Of a stretch of 64,000 nucleotides of DNA, positions 14,600 to 23,710 are shown piece after piece. A program made the position numbers and the translations under genes. Below the pieces are notes generated by a model. That model worked only from the letters and a program-made list of their open reading frames with translations, searched no databases and was not told the DNA's origin. The stretch's first letter is position 1. Each line of letters begins with the position of its first letter. The DNA comes from Eubacterium sp. (GTDB lineage Bacteria; Bacillota; Clostridia; Lachnospirales; Lachnospiraceae), in assembly GCA_016292095.1 (NCBI GenBank), contig JAEFAB010000047.1:35041-99040 (forward strand), read 5' to 3'.

Positions 14600-16444
14600 C
14601 TATTTCCACCGTTCCTTCAAACGAAACGCCGCCATCTTCGGCTGTCTGTTTCTTGTAAACACGCCTTTCTTATTTCCGTCCACACGGTTCAATCCCTGTT
14701 TCGTCTGGAAATCACAGTAAGCCCACACATGCTCACCAATCATAAAATCCAGTTGGTCAAACACCTTATGGAATTCATCTAAATAATCACATTGGAATTC
14801 TTCCGTAAAAGCCACTGCCGGAAGTTTATGGTAACCGGCTATAGTATCTGCACCATACTCACTTAAAATAACCGGCTTCTGATATTTTTCATTCCAGCGT
14901 CTCATTTCCTTTTCTAATTGAAGTCCAATTACTTCGATATGACTGTGGTCTGTGTACCATGCGTAATAACGGTTCACACAAATCACATCCAACCATTGAC
15001 TTACCTTGTCGCCATCCGCTCCGGTAGTATGAACCATCGTGATCGGTCTGCTGTCATCTAGTTCCCGCATTGTTTCAATAACCTTTTCAAAGTACGGCAC
15101 AGCTCCTTCTTCATGAGTTGCTGCTTCATTGGCAACACTCCACATCACTACACTTGGGTGATTTTTATCTCTCTCATACATTTCCCGCAACGCATCCAGA
15201 TGATGTTTCAATGTCTCATCATTAACCCGGTTCCCACCAAATACGCTCTGTCCATCCCAGAAGCACATTCCAACTGCCGGTACTTCGTCAATCACAACAA
15301 ACCCTTCCCGGTCTGCCAGCATCATATGTTCCTCGGAATATGGATAATGCGAAGTTCTAAAGGAATTTGCTCCAATCCATTTCAGTAAATTGAAGTCTCT
15401 GATATTCAAAGCTTCATCCATTCCTTTTCCATGAATATCGCTGTCTTCATGTCTTCCGAATCCTTTAAAGTAAAACGGTCTTCCGTTAATCAGAAACTGT
15501 TTCTCATTGGTTTCAATGGTTCGAATCCCAAAGGTTTCCGAATATACATCCTGTTCGCCCTCCACTCTGAGCTGATATAAATAAGCTGCTCCCGGATTCC
15601 ATAACGTAGGATTGTCCAGCTTGATTTCAGCATAATAGTCCTGTCCCGACACTTTAAAACGAGTTTCCATGGCAACAACAGCACCCTCTTCATCCAACAC
15701 CATTAACGCCTTCAGTGTATCTGTAGATTGAATTTTAATTTTAACCACTGCAGATTCAGCTGTTGGAAGTTCTTTGCAATCCAATGCTTTATAATCCTCT
15801 ACAGTGAGCATTTCTTCACCGGAATAATTGCTTTGCAATCCTTCCACTTCTGTCTTAATTACAATATCTTCAATATATTTTTTGGATGTCGTATATAATT
15901 TAACCGGTCTGTGAATTCCAGAATAATTATAAAAGTCAAAATATGTTTCCTGAAAATGAAATCCCTCCGGATAACCATCTCCTTCTTTGCTGATCACCTC
16001 TCCGCAAGGAATACAGGTCCAATCCAGAACATTGCTCAGGGCAACGGTCAGCCTGTGGTTTTCCAGGTTACTCTTTTCCATCAGTTCTGTGATATCTGCT
16101 TCAAAGGGAAGAAATCCGCCTTTGTGATATACCACCTGTTTTCCATCCACATAAACGTATGCATGATGGGTTGCACTGCCAAAGCGAAGTACAATTCGCT
16201 TTTCCTCCCAACTGTCCGGAATAATAAAATCTGTTTCATACCAAACGTAGCCTACATGTTCCTTGATTTTTTCATCAGTAAACAAGTCATTGTAACTGGC
16301 AGGCACCGCCATCGGTACTGTATCAGTCAGCGGTTTTTCAAACCACTTTTCCTGAATCCCCACATTTTCCACATCCACTTTAAAATTCCAGATGCCACAT
16401 AAGTTTTTCACTTCTCTCACTTTGTTTTCGATTGGATACAACAT
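14600..16444 (-). CDS. uidA: Beta-glucuronidase (GH2)
   Basis: The 614-residue enzyme hydrolyses beta-D-glucuronides. Order: sugar-binding domain (1-180), immunoglobulin-like domain (180-290), TIM barrel (290-614). The acid/base glutamate is in WSVANEA (E440), the nucleophile in ILSEYGAD (E529), and the NxK pair that recognises the substrate carboxylate is N591/K593, which separates it from beta-galactosidases. The loop between DEVPAVGM and ARDKNHPS-type sequence is several residues shorter than in the E. coli enzyme, so it looks like a mini-Loop 1 gut type. No signal peptide, so it acts in the cytoplasm on imported glucuronides. AAAGGAG precedes the ATG. No transporter gene or regulator adjoins it. 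Confidence 0.95.
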   Translation of the reverse strand: MLYPIENKVREVKNLCGIWNFKVDVENVGIQEKWFEKPLTDTVPMAVPASYNDLFTDEKIKEHVGYVWYETDFIIPDSWEEKRIVLRFGSATHHAYVYVDGKQVVYHKGGFLPFEADITELMEKSNLENHRLTVALSNVLDWTCIPCGEVISKEGDGYPEGFHFQETYFDFYNYSGIHRPVKLYTTSKKYIEDIVIKTEVEGLQSNYSGEEMLTVEDYKALDCKELPTAESAVVKIKIQSTDTLKALMVLDEEGAVVAMETRFKVSGQDYYAEIKLDNPTLWNPGAAYLYQLRVEGEQDVYSETFGIRTIETNEKQFLINGRPFYFKGFGRHEDSDIHGKGMDEALNIRDFNLLKWIGANSFRTSHYPYSEEHMMLADREGFVVIDEVPAVGMCFWDGQSVFGGNRVNDETLKHHLDALREMYERDKNHPSVVMWSVANEAATHEEGAVPYFEKVIETMRELDDSRPITMVHTTGADGDKVSQWLDVICVNRYYAWYTDHSHIEVIGLQLEKEMRRWNEKYQKPVILSEYGADTIAGYHKLPAVAFTEEFQCDYLDEFHKVFDQLDFMIGEHVWAYCDFQTKQGLNRVDGNKKGVFTRNRQPKMAAFRLKERWK

Positions 16445-16560
16445 TGTTTTTCTCCTTTATTGTTATTTCCCATCTAAACCCATTCCGTTCCTGTGATTCT
16501 AAACACTCTAAAGACAACTATAGGGCTTTTCCGCAACTTTTTCAAGGACAATACAAAAAA

Positions 16561-16590
16561 TCCTCCGGCGCCACCCCATGCGCCGGAGGA
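16561..16590 (-). terminator. Terminator after the flotillin gene
   Basis: A very stable GC hairpin (TCCTCCGGCG with CGCCGGAGGA, ten-base loop) is followed by TTTTTTG on the minus strand. It ends the flotillin transcript; the plus-strand side also has an A-tract but no gene needs it. Confidence 0.85.
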
Positions 16591-16623
16591 AAAATACTCC
16601 TATTAGCATTTTAGTTTTTCATA

Positions 16624-18132
16624 TTACTCTTCAACTTCCCCTAAGAAAGTAGTCCCAGTCTCTTCAGTCTGGTCATTATTTCCTGTAGTGTCATTTTTTT
16701 CATCCTCAACCTTTGTTTCATTTTTCTTTTCTGATGACTGTGTACCCACATACTGAGCAAGAACAGCCTTCAAATCCAATCCTGTAGATCCCTTTATTCC
16801 GTCAGATACCTGATTTACTGTATTCATTACAGAACCAACCATCTGTTCATTGTTTCCGGTACCGTACATTGTAATAGAATCAATTCCGGATAACGGTTCT
16901 GCAGCATTCTTAACTGCTTCCGGAAATGCCTTAAAGAACATTTCCAAAATAGCTGCTTCGCCATACTTCTGCATCGCTTCAGCTTTCTTTTCGATACCTT
17001 CAGCTTCAGCAACAGCCTTAGCACGAATTGCTTCAGCTTCAGCAAGACCTTTTGCGCGGATACCTTCGGCTTCTTGTTCCAATTCGTACTTCTTCGCTTC
17101 AGCGTCTTTCTTTCTCTGGAACAATTCTGCCTCTGCGGCCTGCTGCTTAGCAAATTTTTCTGCTTCAGCCTGTTTTCTGATTTCAGCATCTAATGCCTGT
17201 TCTTTAACAGCTGCTTCTTTCTGTTTTAAGATAACGTACTGTTCTTCCTTAGCAATATCAGCCTGTGCCTTTGTTGTTTCAATTGACTTTCTCTGTTCTT
17301 CCTGCTGAATTGAATAAGCTGCATCTGCTTCAGCCTGTTTAATATCAGCTTCTTTCTTTAATTCAGCTTTCTTAATATTCAATTCATTGTTTCTTTCAGC
17401 AATCTGTCTTTCAGATTCAACGCTGGCATCATTTGCTTCCTTGTTTGCCTTTGCCTGAGCAATCTTAATATCTCTTTCCCCTTCAGCTCTTGCAATGGAT
17501 GCAGTTTTCTGAATCTGTACAATGTTATCAATACCTAAGTTTTCAATAACCTGATTTTCATCCATGAAATTCTGAACATTGAAACTTACAATATCAAGTC
17601 CCATAGCTGCCAGATCCGGTTCTGCATTTTCTTTTACCAATGCTGCAAATTTCTGGCGATTGGAAACCATTTCTTCCAATCTCATCTTTCCAACGATTTC
17701 TCTGGTATTACCTTCCAATACACTCTTTGCAACACCACCGATATAATCGGTATTCTTGTTCAAAAAGTTTTGTGAAGCCAGTTTTAATCTTTCCGGATTA
17801 TCACTAATCTTAACGTTTACCGCAGCATCCACATTTACATTGATGTAATCTGCTGTCGGAACACTACTGGCTGTTTTAACATCAATTGGAATCAATCGAA
17901 GATTTAACTCATCCTTCTTTTCCAAAAACGGAATTTTTACTCCCGCTTTTCCAATCAAGTACTTTGGCTTTTTTCTTAGTCCCGATATGATGTACGCCGT
18001 ATCAGGAGATGCCTTCACGTAACCACTAACAATCACTGAAATAATCAGTACCACAACAGCAACAATAGTAAGCTGCGGCCAGTAATCTGTCAGAAAAGTC
18101 ACAAAACTGTCTTCACCATAATTCTGTCCCAT
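16624..18132 (-). CDS. Flotillin-like SPFH membrane scaffold protein
   Basis: The 502-residue product resembles FloT/YuaG, which organises functional membrane microdomains. It has one N-terminal membrane helix (residues about 20-40, TIVAVVVLIISVIVSGYV), an SPFH/band-7 domain (about 45-230, with NVDAAVNVKI and a GNTREIVGKM segment), a long Ala/Glu-rich coiled coil (230-400) with repeated EAEAIRAKA-type heptads, and a C-terminal assembly region ending in an acidic Thr/Asn tail. Length is typical of FloT. GGAGT precedes the ATG. No NfeD-type partner gene is adjacent, unlike in Bacillus. It is divergent from an XRE regulator and is bounded by its own terminator. Confidence 0.93.
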   Translation of the reverse strand: MGQNYGEDSFVTFLTDYWPQLTIVAVVVLIISVIVSGYVKASPDTAYIISGLRKKPKYLIGKAGVKIPFLEKKDELNLRLIPIDVKTASSVPTADYINVNVDAAVNVKISDNPERLKLASQNFLNKNTDYIGGVAKSVLEGNTREIVGKMRLEEMVSNRQKFAALVKENAEPDLAAMGLDIVSFNVQNFMDENQVIENLGIDNIVQIQKTASIARAEGERDIKIAQAKANKEANDASVESERQIAERNNELNIKKAELKKEADIKQAEADAAYSIQQEEQRKSIETTKAQADIAKEEQYVILKQKEAAVKEQALDAEIRKQAEAEKFAKQQAAEAELFQRKKDAEAKKYELEQEAEGIRAKGLAEAEAIRAKAVAEAEGIEKKAEAMQKYGEAAILEMFFKAFPEAVKNAAEPLSGIDSITMYGTGNNEQMVGSVMNTVNQVSDGIKGSTGLDLKAVLAQYVGTQSSEKKNETKVEDEKNDTTGNNDQTEETGTTFLGEVEE

Positions 18133-18247
18133 AATAACTCCTTCCGTCTTAAGTACTTTTCTTAAGAACTTTCTTTTATTTTCAACACGCTTATTATATA
18201 ATATTTAAGAATGTTGCTTCAACATAAAAATAAGCAAAATAACCCCT

Positions 18248-18275
18248 CTTATTTCCGTAAAAAGAGCGAAATAAG
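18248..18275. promoter_or_regulatory. Inverted repeat in the flotillin / XRE divergent region
   Basis: CTTATTTC and GAAATAAG, 8-bp perfect arms 12 bp apart, lie 26 bp before the XRE regulator's ATG. It could be that regulator's operator. Confidence 0.4.
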
Positions 18276-18301
18276 TAATACTTGGGGATAAAGGAAGTTA
18301 T

Positions 18302-18811
18302 ATGGGAAAGAAATCAACAAAAGAAAACAAAAATATTTACCAGATTAGCAGGGAAAATATGGACTTGACCCGTGATAAAGCCAGTGAATTGCTAGGAGGT
18401 ATCTCTGCTGACCGCATTGAAAAGATTGAAAACGAAAAGACAACTGCACATCCGGACGAGATTTTAGCAATGGCTGAAGGCTACAAATTGCCCAACCTTT
18501 GCAACTACTATTGCTCACACGAATGTCCTATTGGTGAAAAATATGTTCCGGAAGTAGAAAGTAAGGAATTGTCAGGTATTGTTTTGGAAATGCTTGCTTC
18601 CTTAAACTCTATGAACAGAATGAAAGAACGATTGATTGAAATTACCGCCGACGGAGAAATTTCCGATGATGAGTTGCCGGATTTTTTAACAATTCAGGAT
18701 GAATTGGAAAAAATATCCATTGCCGTGGAATCCCTACAGCTTTGGATGGAATCCACCATTGCCAATGGCGAAATCAATCTCGACCAATTGGAAAAACTGA
18801 AAAACAGGTAA
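18302..18811 (+). CDS. XRE-family helix-turn-helix protein
   Basis: The 169-residue protein has an N-terminal HTH (residues about 12-62: ISRENMDLTRDKASELLGG, then ADRIEKIENEK, then HPDEILAMAEGY). A short Cys cluster, NYYCSHECPIGE, follows at 68-77 and could bind metal or a cluster. The C-terminal half is helical (MLASLNSMNRMKERLIEI and two acidic helices) and probably dimerises. I recall proteins of this build as conserved but uncharacterised in Lachnospiraceae. AAGGAAG precedes the ATG. It is divergent from flotillin; an inverted repeat lies between them. Confidence 0.75.
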   Translation: MGKKSTKENKNIYQISRENMDLTRDKASELLGGISADRIEKIENEKTTAHPDEILAMAEGYKLPNLCNYYCSHECPIGEKYVPEVESKELSGIVLEMLASLNSMNRMKERLIEITADGEISDDELPDFLTIQDELEKISIAVESLQLWMESTIANGEINLDQLEKLKNR

Positions 18812-18813
18812 GA

Positions 18814-18850
18814 AAAAGCTGTAAAAGAGTTCGACTCCTTTACAGCTTTT
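18814..18850. terminator. Bidirectional terminator between the XRE and serine hydrolase genes
   Basis: AAAAGCTGTAAA-GAGT and ACTC-TTTACAGCTTTT form a stem with a three-base loop. A/T tracts on both sides allow termination in both directions for the two convergent genes. Confidence 0.8.
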
Positions 18851-18854
18851 CTAT

Positions 18855-19745
18855 TTATAATTCTTTTACAAAATTTCTAATTTCATCATACATACTTCCC
18901 TCGTTTAAGGATTGTACGGAAACCACCATATCTTTTTCCGGCAAAACAATAATGTACTGACCGTACTTTCCGTCTGCACGGTATGACTTTAAGTCCCGAT
19001 CAATCCAAAATTGAAATCCGTACTGCAAATCCCAGTCTTCCGGCATCTGATTTGCCGTAGCAAGGTCTAGGTATTCTTTTGAAACAATTCTTTTTCCTTC
19101 AAAGACACCACCGTTTAGTAGCATCTCTCCAAAATTTCCATAGTCATCAATAATCAAATACAGACCATTTGCCGCATGAATATGTCCCTTGGGACATCTG
19201 GTCCAATCCGGGCTGTATATTTTCAGCGGTGTGAATAATCTTGGTTTCAAATAATCCATAATGTCCATTCCGACTTTTTTCTCGATAAGACATGCTAACA
19301 TATATGTATTGAAATTGCAGTACAGGAACCGCTCTCCCGGTTTAAAACAGAAATTCTGTGAGAAGAAATACTGAATCCAATCTTCTGTTTCGTAACGTTC
19401 TTGGTCGTTGTCAAAAAACAACGCGGTCTCCACACCTGTGGTCATGGTTAACAAGTGGCGTACGGTAAGATTTGTCAAATTATCCGATGGTTTTTCCGGT
19501 AAATACTCCTTGAAACTTTCACAGATTTTCTCATCCAGGGTAAGATACCCTTCATCCATTGCAATTCCCACTGCAACAGAAACGAAACTTTTACTAACGG
19601 ACCAGGTATTAAGACGGGACTTTTGCGATAGCCTTCCCCAGTCCAATATAATGTCTCCGTGCTGTCTAACCTGCACGTAATTCAGTACAATTTCTTTCTG
19701 CTTCATCTTCTTTAGAAATTCTTCAAAGGTTTTTTCAATCTTCAT
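18855..19745 (-). CDS. Serine hydrolase of the beta-lactamase / penicillin-binding family
   Basis: The 296-residue protein has the three class C beta-lactamase-like motifs: SxxK as SVSK (S49, K52), YxN as YCN near residue 144, and a third motif region GKYGQYI near 275. Members include esterases, D-aminopeptidases and PBP-like proteins; I cannot tell which applies. No signal peptide or membrane helix is visible, so it looks cytoplasmic, and a resistance role is unlikely. The ATG at 19745 has GAAAGGA before it. The longer frame to 19793 would overlap the murA terminator and is rejected. The gene is convergent with the XRE gene. Confidence 0.8.
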   Translation of the reverse strand: MKIEKTFEEFLKKMKQKEIVLNYVQVRQHGDIILDWGRLSQKSRLNTWSVSKSFVSVAVGIAMDEGYLTLDEKICESFKEYLPEKPSDNLTNLTVRHLLTMTTGVETALFFDNDQERYETEDWIQYFFSQNFCFKPGERFLYCNFNTYMLACLIEKKVGMDIMDYLKPRLFTPLKIYSPDWTRCPKGHIHAANGLYLIIDDYGNFGEMLLNGGVFEGKRIVSKEYLDLATANQMPEDWDLQYGFQFWIDRDLKSYRADGKYGQYIIVLPEKDMVVSVQSLNEGSMYDEIRNFVKEL

Positions 19746-19784
19746 ATAATTCTGTCCTTTCCCTAACTGCCTCTTTAAAAGAAA

Positions 19785-19810
19785 AAGAACCAAGTTACAT
19801 CTCGGTTCTT
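19785..19810 (-). terminator. Terminator after murA
   Basis: AAGAACC and GGTTCTT form a hairpin followed by TTTTTCTTTT on the minus strand, eight bases past the murA stop. Confidence 0.75.
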
Positions 19811-19818
19811 TTTTCTTA

Positions 19819-21111
19819 TCATCCGACCTTTAATTTAAATCTCTGTCCTTCTTTGTCGGTATCAACTTTTTCAATAATTGCACCTAAGCCGGCAAGTTTT
19901 TCTTCAAAACGTTCATATCCTCTTTGAATATATACGATATCGTCTACTTCTGTGAAGCCATTTGCTGCTAATCCTGCAATAACCAATGCAGCACCTGCTC
20001 TTAAGTCCGGTGCACTTACCTGTGTACCTTCCAATCCACCAACACCGGAAATAAATGCGGTATTGCCTTCTACCTTAATCATGGCTCCCATTCTGTTTAA
20101 TTCATCTACATACTTGAATCTGTTTTCAAAAATGCTTTCAGTAACCATACTGTTTCCATTTGCCAAAGCAAGACAAGCTGCCATCTGTGGCTGCATATCT
20201 GTTGGGAAACCAGGATAAGGAAGTGTTTTTACTTTTGCACAAGTCATATTGTCGCTTCCTTTTACTTTTACAGCATCGTCATATTCAATAACTGTACATC
20301 CCATTTCCACTAATTTTGCAGAAATACATTCCAAATGCTTAGGGATTACATTTTTAATCAATACTTCACCACCGGTTGCAGCTGCAGCACACATAAATGT
20401 ACCTGCTTCAATCTGATCCGGAATCGTAGAATAAACAGTTCCATGAAGTTTTGGAACACCTACAATACGAATCTTATCTGTACCTGCACCACGTACATTG
20501 GCACCCATGCTGTTTAACATGTTTGCCACGTCTACGATATGTGGTTCTTTTGCGGCATTCTCAATGATGGTCTTTCCTTCTGCGTTTACTGCTGCCAACA
20601 TAATGTTGATTGTAGCACCAACTGAAGCAAAATCCAAAAAGATATTATTTCCAACTAACTGGTCTGACTTTGCATTGACCATACCATGGTCGGTAACCAC
20701 GTCAGCACCTAAAGCTGAGAAGCCTTTTAAATGTAAATCAATCGGTCTGCTTCCGATATCACATCCGCCCGGAAGAGCAACTTCTGCCTTTCCAAACTTT
20801 CCAAGTAATGCTCCCAACAAATAGTAAGAAGCACGAATCTTCTTCATCTGCTCGTAATCAACAATGTGTGAGTAGATGGTCTTTCCATTAATGGTGACTG
20901 TATGTCTGTCATTTCTTGTTACTGTTGCACCTATATTTTCAATTGCCTTAATTAACTGGTTAATGTCACTTACATCCGGTAAATTTTCAATAGTCACGTC
21001 TTCATCTGCCATAATTGCTGCGGCAAGTAATCCTAATGCAGCATTCTTTGCTCCGCCAATTTCGACTTCGCCTTCTAATGTTACGCCGCCTTTCATTATA
21101 TAACGTTCCAT
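19819..21111 (-). CDS. murA: UDP-N-acetylglucosamine 1-carboxyvinyltransferase
   Basis: MurA transfers enolpyruvate from PEP to UDP-GlcNAc, the first committed step of peptidoglycan synthesis. The 430-residue product has the N-terminal GGAKNAAL, the catalytic-cysteine loop LPGGCDIGSRPIDLH (the Cys that fosfomycin modifies is present), and the late TDMQPQMAA segment. Length is standard. AGGAGAG precedes the ATG. A good promoter with a perfect palindrome at its start site lies upstream. It is followed by its own terminator, so it is probably monocistronic. Confidence 0.96.
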   Translation of the reverse strand: MERYIMKGGVTLEGEVEIGGAKNAALGLLAAAIMADEDVTIENLPDVSDINQLIKAIENIGATVTRNDRHTVTINGKTIYSHIVDYEQMKKIRASYYLLGALLGKFGKAEVALPGGCDIGSRPIDLHLKGFSALGADVVTDHGMVNAKSDQLVGNNIFLDFASVGATINIMLAAVNAEGKTIIENAAKEPHIVDVANMLNSMGANVRGAGTDKIRIVGVPKLHGTVYSTIPDQIEAGTFMCAAAATGGEVLIKNVIPKHLECISAKLVEMGCTVIEYDDAVKVKGSDNMTCAKVKTLPYPGFPTDMQPQMAACLALANGNSMVTESIFENRFKYVDELNRMGAMIKVEGNTAFISGVGGLEGTQVSAPDLRAGAALVIAGLAANGFTEVDDIVYIQRGYERFEEKLAGLGAIIEKVDTDKEGQRFKLKVG

Positions 21112-21195
21112 ATTCTCTCCTGATATCTATGTATAATCTCCGCGGGACTAAACCTCCGCTGCCTATATTTCCAATGTCTGAATTCTTTATGCCTT

Positions 21196-21245
21196 GTGTG
21201 CATGCACACTTTAAATTATTATAACACAATATATTCCTTTGTAAA
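21196..21245 (-). promoter_or_regulatory. murA promoter with palindrome at the start site
   Basis: On the minus strand TTTACA (21240-21245) and extended -10 TGTTATAAT (core 21218-21223) are 16 bp apart. A perfect 14-bp palindrome, GTGTGCATGCACAC (21196-21209), lies immediately downstream, at about +8 to +21. The rest of the 235-base murA-aroK gap shows no other strong element; a CCATGAAA/TTTCATGG hairpin at about 21318-21341 lacks a U-tract. Confidence 0.6.
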
Positions 21246-21346
21246 CCTTTTACACCACAATCTGTTGATTCCCTCTCGTTTTCTTTGTGTAGATGTGACA
21301 AATATCATCTGTTTTTGCCATGAAAAAACTTCTTTCATGGTGCATT

Positions 21347-21874
21347 TTACACATTCACTCCATATTCGTTTTCCAGAATGTCTACCAGTTTCTCAATGGT
21401 CTTTTCAATGGTGCATCGATGCTCATTCACTGTAATATCTGCATATTTTTCGTACAACGGAACTCGCTCTTTATATAGGTCACTCAAGGTCTGTCCTTTT
21501 TTTAAAACCACTCCTCTTTTTTTCAGATTTCCCAATCTGCGCTTCAGAGCATTTAATTCCAATTCCAGGTATACTACCGTGGCAATCTCCTTTAAATGTT
21601 CCATTGCTTCCTTGCCATACACCACACTGCCACCGGTGGCAATCACTGTTTTTGTGGTATCAATGGAACTGTTTACTGCATTTTCCACTTCAACAAAGCC
21701 ATCAATCCCTTTTTCAGCAATGATTTCCTTCAGCAGTTTTCCTTCCCGTTCCTGAATTAACAAGTCCGCATCCACAAAACGGTATCCCAATATTTTTGCA
21801 AGAATGACTCCTATGGTGCTTTTCCCAACACCCGGCATTCCAATCAATACAATATTATTCTTCATCTTCTTCAT
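21347..21874 (-). CDS. aroK: Shikimate kinase
   Basis: The 175-residue kinase phosphorylates shikimate in aromatic amino acid synthesis. It has Walker A GMPGVGKST (residues 12-20), the shikimate-binding DAD (35-37) and the GGSVV segment near 81 that corresponds to the family's GGG motif, with one Gly changed to Ser-Val. The lid region carries R-G-V-V-L. Its start overlaps the end of dinB by 20 bases with AAGGAAG upstream, so the two are translationally linked. An alternative ATG lies three codons downstream. No other aro genes are nearby. Confidence 0.9.
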   Translation of the reverse strand: MKKMKNNIVLIGMPGVGKSTIGVILAKILGYRFVDADLLIQEREGKLLKEIIAEKGIDGFVEVENAVNSSIDTTKTVIATGGSVVYGKEAMEHLKEIATVVYLELELNALKRRLGNLKKRGVVLKKGQTLSDLYKERVPLYEKYADITVNEHRCTIEKTIEKLVDILENEYGVNV

Positions 21875-23102
21875 AATCTTCTTCCTTAATCATACTGGCG
21901 CGCATTACTGCATCGCTGCCGTATTTTTTCTTTATTTTATCCAATGCCTGATCCAACTGTTTCAGTTTTTCACCGGACGGGCCCTGTTGCTTTACGTCTT
22001 CCGGCTGTTGTTCCCGAAGAAAATCCGCAAGTTCCATTTGTTCCGGTTCCCCTTCACCAACTAGGTTGGTTACCCGGACGCCCAACAAACGCACCGGTTT
22101 TTGATTCCAATGTTCCCGAAACAGCGTCCGTACCCATTGGAATATCTCTGTTCCGGAACCTACGCCCTTTTCAAAGGTCATCTGCTTCGACGTCTTTTGA
22201 AAATCGCTGTACTTGATTTCAACAGCAACGGTTTTTCCCATTTGTCCCATCGCTCGAAGCCTTCCGGCAACCTTATCAGACAACTGAAGCAATACCTTTT
22301 CTATTTCTTCTAAGCCGGTATAGTCCGATGGAAGGGTGACGGAGTTTCCTACTCCTTTTGCTTCTTCAGATACCATTTCCACTTCACTGTCATCAATGCC
22401 GTTGGCAAACTCCCACAACAATTTCCCATGGCTCTTCAAATGAGACTCGATAATCGGCAATTGGCTGTTTGCCAAATCACCAATGGTAAAAATTCCCAAT
22501 TTGTGCAATGTTACAACACTGGACTTTCCAGCCATAAACAAGTCTTCCACCGGCAGGCACCACATTTTTTCCTGAATTTCCCTCCGATATAAAGTATGCA
22601 CTTTATCCGGTTTTTGAAAGTCTGATGCCATCTTTGCCAAAACCTTTACATCCGAAATCCCGATATTTACCGTAAATCCGAATTTCTGTCGAATGGCACC
22701 TTTAATCTCATAGGCTGCAACCTCCGGTGAAGGAAAAGATTTTTCAATGCTGGTATAATCCATGTAACACTCATCAATGCTGACCTGTTCGATACATGGC
22801 GTATAACTGCGCAATAATTCCATCAGTTTCCGACTTTGTTCTTTATAGTATCCATGTTCCGGGGGAATAATAAGAAGATCCGGACATTTACTTTTTGCGG
22901 AGACAATTGTTTCCGCTGTCCGGATTCCATACTTTTTCGCGGGAATGGATTTTGCCACAACAATTCCATGGCGGGTTTCCTGGTCTCCGCCAATTACCGC
23001 AGGAACTGTACGAATATCCAGGGTGCTTCCTTCCCGTAACATTTTTACCGCAGTCCAACTAAGGAATGCCGAATTTACATCAATATGAAAAATTGTCTTC
23101 AT
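21855..23102 (-). CDS. dinB: DNA polymerase IV (Y family)
   Basis: The 415-residue translesion polymerase begins FHIDVNSAFLSW, the first metal-site motif of Y-family polymerases, and has the second metal motif QVSIDECYMDYT near residue 108. A helix-hairpin-helix region (LHKLGIFTIGDLA) and a little-finger domain follow. The C-terminal tail is basic then acidic and lacks an obvious beta-clamp QL-type motif at the very end, although QMELADFL near 375 may serve. No LexA-type box is seen upstream. It overlaps aroK downstream and follows a flavin reductase gene by 29 bases. Confidence 0.93.
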   Translation of the reverse strand: MKTIFHIDVNSAFLSWTAVKMLREGSTLDIRTVPAVIGGDQETRHGIVVAKSIPAKKYGIRTAETIVSAKSKCPDLLIIPPEHGYYKEQSRKLMELLRSYTPCIEQVSIDECYMDYTSIEKSFPSPEVAAYEIKGAIRQKFGFTVNIGISDVKVLAKMASDFQKPDKVHTLYRREIQEKMWCLPVEDLFMAGKSSVVTLHKLGIFTIGDLANSQLPIIESHLKSHGKLLWEFANGIDDSEVEMVSEEAKGVGNSVTLPSDYTGLEEIEKVLLQLSDKVAGRLRAMGQMGKTVAVEIKYSDFQKTSKQMTFEKGVGSGTEIFQWVRTLFREHWNQKPVRLLGVRVTNLVGEGEPEQMELADFLREQQPEDVKQQGPSGEKLKQLDQALDKIKKKYGSDAVMRASMIKEEDYEEDEE

Positions 23103-23131
23103 TCTGCCACTCCTTATCTTTTCAGACTCCT

Positions 23132-23698
23132 TTATTTTTTCTTTTGTACCGAATAACCAAATTTGCCGACATATGCACCGGTTTCAAAATACTGACCATG
23201 AGAATAGACCAACGGTTTTGCCTTGCTCAAGTCAAATTTTCCGGTTGGGTCCATATATTGTTCATCTGCGTGAACGCAAAGAACTTTTCCGATAAACATA
23301 TCATGACTGCCACAAGGGATGACCTGTGTCACTTCACATTCAATATTCACCGGGCTTTCCTTAATCAATGGAGCTTTTACATAAGTTGCCGGTTCTTTGG
23401 TCAGTTTCGCTGTTTTAAATTTATCTTCGTCTTTACCGGACTTCACCCCGCAATAATCTGTGGCAAAAGCCAGGTCTTTCGTTGTTAAATTAATTACAAA
23501 CTGTCCTGTTTCTTTAATCATTTTGTAAGAGTGTCTGGAAGGGCGAATGGATACATATGCCATTGCCGGATTGGTACAGACTGTTCCCGTCCACGCTACG
23601 GTCAAAACATTGTCATTGCCTGCGTTGTCCGCAACCGTCACCAATACTGCCGGAATCGGATATACCATATTTCCTGCTTTCCATGTCTGTTTTGCCAT
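23132..23698 (-). CDS. Flavin reductase-like domain protein
   Basis: The 188-residue protein has the split-barrel FMN-binding flavin reductase fold: MVYPIPAVLVTVAD at the start, NVLTVAWTGTVCTNPAMAYVSIRPSRHSY (FMN phosphate region), then FVINLTT and DYCGVKSGKDEDKF. Members reduce flavins or, in anaerobes, other electron carriers; the substrate is unknown. It has one domain and no partner oxygenase, which fits an anaerobe. AGGAG precedes the ATG. It sits between dinB and a membrane protein gene with short gaps, so cotranscription is possible. Confidence 0.85.
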   Translation of the reverse strand: MAKQTWKAGNMVYPIPAVLVTVADNAGNDNVLTVAWTGTVCTNPAMAYVSIRPSRHSYKMIKETGQFVINLTTKDLAFATDYCGVKSGKDEDKFKTAKLTKEPATYVKAPLIKESPVNIECEVTQVIPCGSHDMFIGKVLCVHADEQYMDPTGKFDLSKAKPLVYSHGQYFETGAYVGKFGYSVQKKK

Positions 23699-23710
23699 AA
23701 TTACACTCTC

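Noticed and set aside
18855..19745. Beta-lactamase resistance gene
   Set aside because: The catalytic motifs are of the broad serine hydrolase family but no signal peptide is present, so there is no basis to call antibiotic resistance.
21318..21341. aroK terminator
   Set aside because: A CCATGAAA/TTTCATGG stem is present but no T-tract follows on the minus strand, so it was not called.
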